A stretch of 64,000 nt of DNA from Microglena sp. YARC (taxonomy: Eukaryota; Chlorophyta; Chlorophyceae; Chlamydomonadales; Chlamydomonadaceae): contig CM039467.1 in assembly GCA_022414725.1 (NCBI GenBank), positions 6,362,931 through 6,426,930 of the forward strand, in the 5' to 3' direction. The position numbers were made by a program, and so were the translations under genes. Below the pieces are notes generated by a model. It was not told the DNA's origin. It was given only the letters and a program-made list of their open reading frames with translations, and ran no database searches. Shown in pieces: positions 53,760 through 63,169 of the stretch (its first letter is position 1; each line of letters begins with the position of its first letter).

Positions 53760-53960
53760 AACAAGTCCTATGCAGCGTCGCAAGCGACGCAGAAAATTGG
53801 CGGAGTGTGTTAGCGATGGAACAACAGGTGGCGGCGATGGAGCTGACCAAAGCCAGTTAGTTATGAGACAGTTGGCTGACGTGTCAGGCTTCAATTTTTC
53901 AGTCGGTCGTACGCACAGACGGACAAATGGACAACCCAGAGGAGGGGGCTCCGCCAAAAA
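53760..53960 (-). repeat. Dispersed repeat with GCGTCGC hairpin
   Basis: Near full length: gcagcgtcgcaagcgacgca with a perfect GCGTCGC-AA-GCGACGC hairpin, then aaaattggcggagtgtgtta, and ending gagggggctccgccaaaaa. Confidence 0.68.
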
Positions 53961-55010
53961 TCGCGATTCTCTGTTCCTCCACAGTGCTGTGAGGAATTCT
54001 GGGCCGTGACTTCCTAATTGTGCGTTTCTCAGTTTCTCCAAAGTTCAGAAGAACTGGGCCGTGACTTTCTAATTGTGCGTTTCTCAGTTTCTCCAAAGTT
54101 CAGAAGAACTGGGCCGTGACTTCCTAATTGTGCGTTTCTCAGTTTCTCCAAAGTTCAGAAGAACTGGGCCGTGACTTCCTAATTGTGCGTTTCTCAGTTT
54201 CTCCAAAGTTCAGAAGAACTGGGCCGTGACTTCCTAATTGTGCGATTCTCGTTACCTCCGAAGTTCAGAACAACTAGGCCGTGACCTCCATCAGCTTGCA
54301 ATTCTTGAAGACAAAAAAAATCGCGATTCTCACTTCCTCCAATTTGTCATGAGGAACTCTGGGCAGTGTCTTCCTAATTATGCAATTCTCAGTTTCTATG
54401 AAGTTCAGAAGAACTGGGCAGTAATCTCCATCAGCTTGCAAATCTCGAAGACAAAAAAACGATTCTCACTTCCTCCACAGTATTGTGAGGAACTCTGGGC
54501 AGCGACTTCCAAATTATGCGATTCTCATTACCTCCAAACAGTTGTGAGGGACTCTGGGCAGCGACTTTCTAAGTAAGCGATTCTCATTACCTCCAAACAG
54601 TTGTGAGGAACTGGGCAGTGGCTTTCTAAGTAAGCGATTCTCAGTACCTCCAAAGGTCAGTAGAACTGGGAAGTGACTTCCAAATTATGCGATTCTCATT
54701 ACCTCTAGACTGTTGTGAGGAACTGGGCCGTGACTTCCTAATTGTGTGATTCTCAGTGCCTAGAGAGTTCAGAAGAACTGGGCAGTGACTACCAAATTGT
54801 GCGATTCTCAGTTTCTCCTAAGTTCAGAAGAACTGGGCAGTGACCTCCATCAGCTTGCAATTCTCCAAGACCAAAAATAAGTCGCAATTCTCAGTTCATC
54901 CACCATGTTGTGAGGAACTCTGGCAGTGACTTCCAAGGTATGCCATTCTCAGTTTTCCGAAGGTTCGGAAGAGCTGGGCAGTGACCTCCAATGTTTACGA
55001 TTCTCAGTTC
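53960..55010. repeat. Tandem array, about 59-bp unit
   Basis: The unit resembles gaactgggccgtgacttcct, aattgtgcgtttctcagttt, ctccaaagttcagaa. The four copies at 54000-54240 are nearly identical. Later copies diverge, and some contain an extra ctccatcagcttgcaattct block. Non-coding. Confidence 0.82.
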
Positions 55011-55104
55011 CTTTTCTTCATTCTCCTTTCGTTTGGGTTAGGCTGAGCTTACGCCATATTTTTTATTTTAGCAGTTTCTAGGCACAAGCCAACGGACCCT
55101 CCCC

Positions 55105-55466
55105 TTGTTGCGTCCTGCGATGCAACGGACCCTTCAACGCTGCGTCTGCGACGGAGGACGCAGCGTCCTGAACAACCCAGGCAAGTACACGCCTTAAGCA
55201 CAAGCCACCCCTCGGCAGCCTGCACCTGTTCAGGTTGATAAACAGGTGCTCAGGGTGTTAAACACCTGTATATGTACAACATTGGTTAAACAAGTAGTTG
55301 TTGAACAGGGTTTGAAAACCCTGAACACCTGTTTAACAACCTGGACAGGTGCAGGCTGCCGAGGGGTGGTTCGTGCTTAAAGCGTATAGTTGCCTGGGTT
55401 GTTCAGGACGCTGCGTCCTCCGTCGCAGACGCAACGTCGAAGGGTCTGTTGCGTCGCAGGACGCAG
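55105..55466. repeat. Long palindrome (inverted repeat), arms about 150 bp or more
   Basis: The left arm begins tgcgtcctgcgatgcaacgg and the right arm ends tgttgcgtcgcaggacgca, its reverse complement. The arms continue inward through acgctgcgtctgcgacggag, gaacaacccaggcaa, cctcggcagcctgcacctgt and aaacaggtgctcagggt, with few mismatches, to a small centre near 55285. Each arm also contains an inner hairpin (gctgcgtc / gacgcagc). No ORF. Confidence 0.88.
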
Positions 55467-55556
55467 GCTATAAAATTTGTTGCGTTTCAGGCGGCAGAGC
55501 TGGTAGTCCTCCTCAAGTATCCCGAAATGCTAACCTGAGTATGATGCCTTGCAAGT

Positions 55557-55692
55557 AGGGATGGGCATCTCATATTATTTTGGCCAAAGGTGAGTATGTT
55601 ATCATATGATATCATACAAATTGCATCATATGATCTCGTTTTTAAATGGTAACTTTGGCCTAGTCGGACCGCTGGCATCATATGATATCACA
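55557..55692. repeat. hAT-like end and arm of a dispersed inverted pair
   Basis: Starts tagggatgggcatctcatat, similar to hAT termini. The block gtaactttggcctagtcgga ... gcatcatatgatat at about 55649-55690 recurs in reverse orientation at about 57990-58028. A complete element between them could not be confirmed. Confidence 0.4.
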
Positions 55693-55769
55693 CCGTTCCC
55701 TGCTTGCAAATCCTACTCCCTCAGCCCCGCCCACAGTCCTAAAGTCGATGAAAGCTATTTCCTTGAATA

Positions 55770-55875
55770 GCTTTTCTTTTCATCTACGAGCAGCAGCTTC
55801 TAGGCAGCTCCCTGGACTTGAACTTGGTTACATGGCTTTAGCCAGCAATTTCCCTGCTCGCCGTCTTCAGCAGTA
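55770..55875. repeat. Single end of the AGCAGC inverted-repeat family plus a second repeat block
   Basis: ttttcatctacgagcagcag then cttctaggcagctccctgg is a left arm only. It is followed by gaacttggttacatggcttt ... tgctcgccgtcttcagcag, which is the reverse complement of units in the array at 59990-60300. Confidence 0.6.
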
Positions 55876-56043
55876 GAAAACTATCTACCAGTAAAATGTA
55901 AACGCGAACATATCACTTTTTTCTTTGACGATAAAAACGGTACAAAGAACGAATCATACCCATCAAACAAGAGTTGATCCAATTTTGTATATTCATGGAT
56001 GAACAGAGGAAGCTTCGCTCGAGCTTCAACGTTTGGATTGCAC

Positions 56044-56229
56044 CAGGGTACTTCTAAGCGCGCGCTTTTGCGCGCCGGCGCGCTGCCTTTTTGAGCCCCA
56101 CTGCGCAGAGTTTTGCAACCCCCTTTGGGCGCAGCAAGCAAATTTTGCGCTTATTTCCCTACAAAGCGCAATTTGTTTGTTTTCAAGTGCGCTAAAGCGC
56201 TGGCTAATTTGGTCAATGGAAGTACCCTG
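56044..56229 (+). mobile_element. hAT MITE, 186 bp, with terminal inverted repeats and 8-bp duplication
   Basis: The ends are cagggtacttc and gaagtaccctg, perfect inverted repeats. Flanks are gattgcac (56036-56043) and gatcgcac (56230-56237), an 8-bp duplication with one mismatch. The interior is shared with the copies at 26937, 52868, 53171 and 56804 and has no ORF. Confidence 0.88.
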
Positions 56230-56803
56230 GATCGCACATCAGTTATGCAGAGGAATCATTTTAATCTCAGATTGGGAAATCAGGTTCTGATATGGGCCGA
56301 ATTAAATCAGGCTTCGTCAGTACATTCAAAGCCAACATGGTGTTCATTTTGAACGGTTCAAGAATCACACAGGTAACACACTGCCACACTCGATCCTTCC
56401 AAGGGACAATTTGACGTTTAGGGTTGAGGGTTCCTTCAGGTAGTGGAAGAAAGTTCTAGACATATCACGTGCGACCTTGTGAGCCACCTCATTATGCATG
56501 TCAGGCTTCCCACTCTCATCCCATGAGGAGGACATCCAAGTCTGGTATACAGCATTCTTCCTTCCTTCACTTGCGACCGTGAGCTTTCATCTGTAGGGCG
56601 CAAAATCCCGCACATCTGATGACTTGGTGCTACAGTGCGGTACTAAGATGCATTCAGAGATATAGTGTTAAACATTATCTGGTATCCTTCAGGATAACCA
56701 TACGTCACTGAGAAAGATTGACTTAGGAACGATGAAGGCATCTCTAAAATAACAGACACTGACTAGCTATCCCTAGTAACAGTGAACTAAACTTGGTGAT
56801 AAG

Positions 56804-56994
56804 CAGGGGACTTCCATTGACCAAATTGGCTAGCGCTTTAGCACACTTGAAAACAAAAAAATGCGCTTGGAGTGCAAAAAACGCAAAAATTGCTTGCTGC
56901 ACCCACAGGGGAGTGCAAAAAACTGCGCGAAACGCGCAGTGGGGCTCAAAAAGGCAGCGCGTCAGCGCGCAAAAGTGCGCTTGGAAGAACTTTG
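56804..56994 (-). mobile_element. hAT MITE, 191 bp, perfect 8-bp target duplication
   Basis: Flanked by gtgataag at 56796-56803 and 56995-57002. The left end caggggacttcc is preserved; the right end (ggaagaactttg) is mutated. The interior contains ggctagcgctttagcacact and gcagtggggctcaaaaaggc. Confidence 0.85.
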
Positions 56995-57002
56995 GTGATA
57001 AG

Positions 57003-57735
57003 TGATAACCAAGGAGCCGGTATTAAATCTATTACTCATGCAACTTGGCTGATGTCAAAGGATGTTCCACATACCGGTACTTCAACTCATTAAATAAGAG
57101 GGATGGTATTCAATGCATAAGTGCATAACACGACTACGCCTTCGAGCTCACAATTTGAATGTTGAATCATACAGGAGTACCTCTCGTTCTGGCAGATTTT
57201 TCAGGTGCTGTGATACCGTATGGTGGTTGACGGTAGAAGAGTGGTCGAAGATGAAATGAATTTCATGTCAGAATGTCCTTCATACCGTACGCTGAGGATA
57301 CCGGTAGATTTTTTTTTATAAACTGAAAAGTGAACATGGATTGGTTGATAAAGACTTTAACATGAAGCTGGTCATGAATCCTGATTCCTTGGAAGGATCG
57401 AAATAACGTATATAAAAAAATGTTTGGATAATAACAATAAGAACCGCACCAATAAATCATCATCAAATTATCACTGTAGCACGAACTCAAGGCCCCCATA
57501 GGTAAAACGACGGGTTCAGTTCATCAATACCTTTTCTTTCCAGCCCTTCCTAACACGGTTGGGCAAGTACCTTCAGCTTACTTGTCCTACACCTGGATCA
57601 GGGGCCCTGGCCTGCAACTTACATACAAACTGTGTAACCCGCTCAGTGTGCTCCCTGGTTTCCGTGGGCACCAATCCCTAACCAAGTCATCCCAGCATTG
57701 CACACACCCCCGTCCCTAGGGCCCACGGCTGTTAC
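57003..57735. other. No gene seen; contains a fragment of the TTGGGCAAG dispersed repeat
   Basis: At about 57538-57610, gcccttcctaacacggttgg gcaagtaccttcagcttact matches 59190-59260 (gcccttcctacacggttggg caagtcccttaggcttattt). Nothing else is recognisable. Confidence 0.45.
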
Positions 57736-57926
57736 AGCAATTCAGCGGATGACAGTTGGAGGTCATACTTCGTAAATAGAATTTTTCGGGGGAAATTCAC
57801 GATAATTCTCATAGAATTCCGAGAATTCTTGGAATTTCAGGCAAAATGTTTGGTGCAAAGTACTACCAGTACGTACGGCCTGTTTCGAAAAATCAAATCC
57901 AATTCCAAATCATCCGCTGAATTGCT
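57736..57926. mobile_element. Small inverted-repeat element, 191 bp, 17-bp perfect ends
   Basis: agcaattcagcggatga at 57736-57752 and its exact reverse complement tcatccgctgaattgct at 57910-57926 bound a non-coding core that includes an inner palindrome-rich stretch (gaattccgagaattcttgga). A TA lies next to each end, but the exact target duplication is unclear. MITE-like. Confidence 0.65.
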
Positions 57927-58039
57927 ACAAGTGGCGTATATATAGAGAACAACAATATTATATCATGTCATCCAATGTCATCATACAATATCATATGATG
58001 CCGGCAGTCTGACAAGGCTAAAGTTACATTGCTCAGCCC

Positions 58040-58812
58040 TCTCAATGATCTCTCCAAATAACGATCTGCACCTCTGGAAAACTTCCAAAACAGTCCAGAA
58101 CCAACTCCTCACCACACATTTCACACAACATCTCTCCAAATGTCAATCCAAATGTCAATCTACACCTCTGGAAAACTTCCAAAGTATTCCAGAAGCAATC
58201 GCTCACGACACCTTCCACAACTTCCAAAAGCAATCCCGGACAACAGTCAGAACCAATCCCTCACAACACGTTTCACACAACTTCACAACATCTCGCCAAA
58301 TTCCAATCTAACCCTCTGGCAAAATTCCAAAATTGCATCAGACAAAACCTTAAATCCACACCATCTCTCTATCTCTCTATCAAAATAAGCTGCATCACAG
58401 GAGACCTTAACACTGAATCCACACCCTCGGGCACTCTGTTTAAGGGTTTGGGTGTGTCTCTCTCTCTCTCTCTCTCTAAGTGAGCTGCACCAAACACAAC
58501 CCTAAACTCTAAATCCACACCCTCAGACACTCAATCTGAGGCCGTGGGCGGATCTCTCTCTCAAAGTGAACTGCACCAAACAAAATCATGAACCCTAAAT
58601 CCATACCCTTGGACGCTCTGTTTGAGGGTGTGGGTGGATCTTTCTCTCTCTCTCTCTCTAAAAATGAGTTGCATAAGACAAAACCATAACCCCTGAATCC
58701 ACATCCCCAGGCGCTCTGTTTTAGGGTGTGGGTAGATATCTCTATCTCTCTCAAAACTAGATGTGCCAGACAACTCTCAGTCAACCCTTTCCCCCACACC
58801 TCTTCCCCTCCA

Positions 58813-58863
<51 letters not shown>

Positions 58864-58870
58864 ATGATGC
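58040..58870. repeat. Two arrays: CCAAAATTCCAGA-type units, then (CT)n-bearing units
   Basis: 58050-58330 repeats blocks such as acacctctggaaaacttcca and catttcacacaacatctc. 58370-58870 repeats a unit of about 115 bp containing ctgcaccaaacacaacccta, aatccacaccctcagacact and a (CT)n tract, the longest being at 58818-58859. Non-coding. Confidence 0.7.
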
Positions 58871-59189
58871 ATTCTGTACTGAGGACTAAAATAACCATCT
58901 GGTTGCATTCTGTACTCAGGAGTGTGGTGTAGTGGTCTCTTTACTACCCATGCTTACCAGTCAGAGCTCCACTTGCAGACGGCGGGCAGCCTGAAGGCCG
59001 ACATACCATGCACTAAATTAAATTCTCAAATGCCCTGCATCGTACGGAACTCCCAATCTCCCCCTTCCCCTCCACCCCCCCGGACGTCCCTATACACCCC
59101 TTCCCCTCCACCCTACCGGAAGCTTCTATGCACACCTTCCCCTCCACCCCACCGCCCCGCTCACAGGCACCCCAACAGCCTTTTCTTTT

Positions 59190-59265
59190 TAAGCCCTTCC
59201 TACACGGTTGGGCAAGTCCCTTAGGCTTATTTGGCCTACCCCTGGACTGTAACATTCATACACCC
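59190..59265 (+). repeat. Dispersed repeat (core TTGGGCAAGTCCCTTAGGCT)
   Basis: acggttgggcaagtccctta ggcttatttggcctacccct ggactgtaacat. Related fragments occur at 12363, 13262 (minus), 34745 (minus), 40347, 57538 and 60340, so it is a genome-wide family. No structure or ORF recognised. Confidence 0.6.
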
Positions 59266-59425
59266 CATCACATCTTGGGTCAACCCTCACCCTGAAACAG
59301 TCTCAGACGAGAGACAAATGTGCGGATTGAAATTCAAATTGAAATTCAAATACCTGGCTCGTTCAATGTGAGATTTTGCTTGGTTTGCTCAATGTTTGTT
59401 TGGAGTTTTTCTCTTGTTTCAATGT

Positions 59426-59842
59426 CCTAGATCACAATGGGTGTACCAGAAGCCACATACAGCTCATAACTGGTATGCAGTGCTGACTCGCCCACACGCG
59501 CGATATAAGGGGGCAATCAACACAAGCTCTGAGCCAGCGCGACTGAGAAGTATTGGAAGATGTCCTAGATCACGATGGGTGTATCAGAAGCAACATACAG
59601 CTCATAACTGTTATGCCGTGCTGACTCGTCCACACGCGCGACATAAGGGGGCAATCAACGTAAGCTCTGAGCCAGCGCAACTGAGAAGTATTGGAAGATG
59701 TCCTAGATCACGATGGGTGTATCAGAAGCCACATACAGCTTGGAATTGTGGTGAAGAGCTGGTACGTCCCCACACGTGCGACAAACGGGGCAATCTCCAC
59801 AAGCTCTCTGATCCAGCGCATTTGACAATGTTGGAAGATGTC
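59426..59842 (-). repeat. Three degraded tandem copies of the RING terminal exon
   Basis: The stop-containing block ctagatcacgatgggtgtat marks copies starting at 59426, 59564 and 59703 beyond the true exon (59843-59959), a period of about 139 bp. Their CPVC codons are altered or frameshifted (for example DCPLMSR and DCPLISR), and one acceptor has changed from tcag to tcaa. They look like non-functional duplicates downstream of the gene's stop. Confidence 0.82.
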
Positions 59843-60530
59843 CTAGATCACGATGGGTGTATCAGATGCCACATACAGCTTGGAATTGTGGTGAAGAGCT
59901 GGTACGTCCACGCACGTGCGACAAACAGGGCAATCTCCACGAGCTCTGAGCCAGCGAATCTGAAAAGGTTGGAAGATATGGTTAAGAGTTTGCCTACAGC
60001 CGAGATATTACTGCCGACACGGCGAGCAGCCAAGTTGCTGGCTGAAGCTATGTAACCAAGTTCAAGTTCAAGTTCTACTGCCCTGATAGCCTAGAATGAG
60101 TTTGTCTACAGCCTTGATACAAAAATACTGCCGAGACTGCGAGCAGCCAAATTGCTGGCTGGAGCTGTGTAACCAAGTTCAAGTTCTACTACCCTGATAG
60201 CCTAGAATGAGTTTGTCGAGAGCCCTGATAATGCTTTTTACTATTTAAGACGGCTAGCAGCCAAATTGCTGACTGAAGCTAAGTAACCAAGTTCAAGTTC
60301 TACAGCCTATAATTATCCTGATTCGTTGAGATTGTGCAAGTCCCTTTAGCCCAATTGTAATGCGACGATTCAATTCAACTAAATTGGCCACATTGGCTAC
60401 CCCTGGACTGTAACGTAACATACAGTTGAAGCTATATTTCTTGTTGTGACAAAGAGACAGGGGACTAAATACCTCCTGCTCGGGTCGAAAAAGTTGAAAT
60501 ATTTATGGAAGGGGTGTGCGGGGGAGGGAT

Positions 60531-60561
<31 letters not shown>

Positions 60562-62308
60562 GGAGGGTACCTGACCCCATGGAATTAACTGTATGTTAGC
60601 TCATCTGACAGCAAACAATCTCCTATTTCACATTAATTCAGTAAAAAACCATAATATTGAGTGAAACCAGAGATAACATAGCATTTCAGCTTCCCATAGC
60701 CAGCCAGCCAAGTTGGATGGTCTCATTGGAGTGCTGAAAATAAATCAAAATCATGATGAGATAGTTCACTAAGCATATTGTATATCTTTGGAGACGGCAA
60801 CTTTCGATGGCAAGGCGACAGCCTTGCCTTCTGAGAGTCGTTGTGAACCCCTCAAGCAGTACCCCTCGTCCAGCCTCGGCCCATATGGTCGCGACTCCCC
60901 CTATACGTAGGGAACAGCAACTTATATTACTGCTTGAAAAACTAATATTAACTAATATTATTATTGTGTCACAATAACATTAGTTTTTCAAATAAATTCG
61001 AAATCCTGGTGAGCCGGCTCGTCCGACTAATACTAAGCGTATTATATAATATTATTTATTCACTAATATTATGTGTATTATATAATATTATATATTCACT
61101 AATATTATGTGTATTATATAATATTATATATTCACTAATATTATATAAATAGCCAACCCCTACCCCAATGCCATGCATGACGACCGCAGCAGTGCCAATA
61201 AATGTGGGCGTGACTCATATTTTCATAATTGTATGAGAGACTCACCACACAGGCCTTATGGAAAGCTTGGCCACAGGCAGGGAGGGTGCACCATGCCTCC
61301 CCGCCCTCCAAATGTGACAGGCCCTGTTTACATAAGCGGCCCTCTTTACATAATTGTGAGCCTGACTCCTATTTACATCATTTGTGCGAGACTCACCACA
61401 CAGACCCCATGGAAAGCATGACCACAAGCAGGGAGCGTACACAACACCTCCCCGCCCTCAAAATGTGACAGGCCCTCTTTACTTTTTTGTGAGCCTGACC
61501 CATTTTTATATCATTTGCGCGTGACTCATCACACAGGCCCCATGGGAAGCATGGCCACAGGCAGGGAGGGTGCACAACACCTCCCCGCCCTCAAAATGTG
61601 ACAGGCAGATGGCCATATTTACATAATTGAGGGCCTGTCTCATATTTACATCATTTGTGAGTGATTCACCACACAGGCCTCATGGAAAGCAGGGCCACAA
61701 ACAGAGAGCGTATACAATGCCTCCCCGCCCTCAAAACGTGACAGGCCCTCTTTACATAAGCGCCCCTCTTTACATAATTGTGAGCCTGACTCATTTTCTC
61801 ATCATTGTATGCGAGACTCACCACACAGGCCTCATGGAAAGCATGGCCACACGCAGGGGAGGGTGCACAACGCCTCCTTGCCTTCAAAATGTGACAGGCC
61901 CTCTTTACATTATTGTGAGCCTGGCCCATATTTATATCATTTGTGCGTGACTCACCACACAGGCCTCATGAAAAGCAGGCCCACAAGCAGGAGGGTGCAC
62001 AACGCCTCCCCGCCCTCAAAATGTGACAGACCCTCTTTACTTTTTTGTGAGCCTCGCCCATATTTATATCATTTGTGCGTGACTCACCACACAGGCCTCA
62101 TGGAAAGCATGGCCACAGGCAGGGAGGGTGCACAACGCCTCCCCGCCCTCAAATTGTGACAGACAGATGGTGCAGCAGTTGCCTTGCGCTTCGTCTTCCC
62201 CACTCCCGTCCACTGGGGGTGCGACGGAGGACCTTGGAAGTGTGCAGAGCACTCGCTCAGGCACCATGGGTGGGGTTTCATTGGACCCCATTATTGCATA
62301 AACCTCGT
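59843..62308 (-). CDS. RING-H2 zinc-finger protein (probable E3 ubiquitin ligase), 5' end uncertain
   Basis: Two exons on the minus strand are visible: 62308-62088 and 59959-59843. The upstream exon has a donor GTGAGT after ...HAFHEACV, and the downstream exon follows ttttcag. Joined in phase 0 they make a complete C3H2C3 RING: CTIC, then 14 residues, CGHAFHEAC, then IRWLRARGD and CPVC, with the usual Trp. The protein ends LYVASDTPIVI. RING-H2 proteins recruit E2 enzymes to ubiquitinate targets. The first visible exon begins after ctgtag in phase (DEVYA..., upstream of MGSNETPPMVPERV), so more coding sequence probably lies beyond 63090 or outside the window. From the ATG at 62289-62291 the product would be only 106 residues. 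No membrane segment is seen in this part. Confidence 0.78.
59990..60310. repeat. Tandem array, about 110-bp unit, upstream of the RING terminal exon
   Basis: Three copies contain gcgagcagccaagttgctgg, ctatgtaaccaagttcaagt and tgatagcctagaatgagttt. They lie in the RING gene intron, just before the terminal-exon acceptor on the minus strand. Confidence 0.72.
60311..60900. other. RING gene intron, no exon seen
   Basis: Contains another copy of the TTGGGCAAG dispersed repeat (about 60335-60425), a GT/G-rich tract at 60528-60564, and otherwise unremarkable sequence. Confidence 0.5.
60905..61165. repeat. AT-rich ACTAATATTA array
   Basis: Units of about 45 bp (cactaatattatgtgtatta tataatatta) repeat three to four times. 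The left boundary tagggaacagc and right boundary gccaacccct a are weakly inverted, hinting at another hAT-related element, but the flanks do not match. Confidence 0.5.
61170..62081 (-). repeat. Six tandem echoes of the 3' end and donor of the RING exon
   Basis: The true donor region (plus strand ctcaccacacaggcctcatg, then gaaagcatggccacaggcag) lies near 62083. Copies recur near 61951, 61817, 61666, 61529, 61391 and 61241, periods 132-151 bp. Each copy includes about 75 nt of exon, from tgtcacattttgagggcggg to the Cys codon, plus the GT donor and about 55 nt of intron. Most copies have frame-breaking changes. Confidence 0.87.
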
Positions 62309-62309
62309 C

Positions 62310-63090
62310 TACAGAGGGCGGATTTAGGGTGTAGGGTTTAGGGTGTCTCGCGCGGGTACCATGGGTGGGGTTTCATAGGATCCCATCATTGCATAAACCT
62401 CATCTGTAGAGGGCAGATTTAGGGTGTAGAGTTTAGGGATCAGGGTGTGAGGATCTTGACAGTGCACTCGTTCAGGCACCATGGGCGGGGTTTCATTGGA
62501 CCCCATCATTGCATAAACCTTGTCTACAGAGGGCGGATTTAGGGATCAGGGTGTGAGGATCTTGACAGTGCACTCGTTCAGGCACCATGGGGTTTCATTG
62601 GACACCATCATTGCGTAAACCCCGTCTGTTGAGGTCAGTTTGAAGGCGTGTTTAGGGTTTTGGGGATCAGGGTGTGAGGATCTTGGCAGTGCACTCGCTC
62701 AGGCACCATGGGTGGGTTTCATTGGACACCATCGTTGCGTAAACCTCCTCTCCAGAAGACGGATTTAGGGATCAGAGTTTGAGGATCCTGACAGTGCACT
62801 CGCTCAGGCACCATGGGTGGGGTTTCATTGGACACCATCATTGCATAAACCTTGTCTGTAGAGGGCGGATTTAGGGCTGGTTTAGGGTTTAGGGATCAGG
62901 GTGTGAGGATCTTGATAGTGCACTGGCTCAAACACCATGGGTGGGGTTTCATTGGACACCATCGTTGCGTAAACCTTGTCTGTAAAGGGCGGATTTAGGG
63001 TTAAGCGTTGAAGGATCAGGGTGTCTCGCTCAGGCGGCATGGGTGGGTCTTATTGGACACCATCATTGCGTAGACCTCGTATGCAGTGCT
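62310..63090 (-). repeat. Tandem echoes of the 5' end and acceptor of the RING exon
   Basis: The start of the exon (minus strand gtagacgaggtttatgcaat, then aatggggtccaatgaaaccc and cacccatggtgcctgagcga) recurs about seven more times upstream, near 62370, 62490, 62590, 62715, 62830, 62945 and 63045. Most copies keep an AG in the form ctgtag or ctacag before gtttatgca. Spacer length varies, so spacing is irregular. Confidence 0.83.
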
Positions 63091-63169
63091 GGCACCAGTG
63101 CAAGCAAACGGGCTGGCCCGTCAACTTTGCTCCTTGTAACAAGGCATACTTTTTTACCTATTTATTTAT

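Noticed and set aside
59396..60055. A 219-codon plus-strand frame with a repeated RSRWVYQK motif
   Set aside because: It is antisense to the four copies of the RING terminal exon on the minus strand, where zinc ligands and splice sites are found.
60905..61165. A third hAT-type element with tagggaac / gccaacccct ends
   Set aside because: The ends are only weakly inverted and the flanks show no 8-bp duplication, so it is kept as an AT-rich repeat only.
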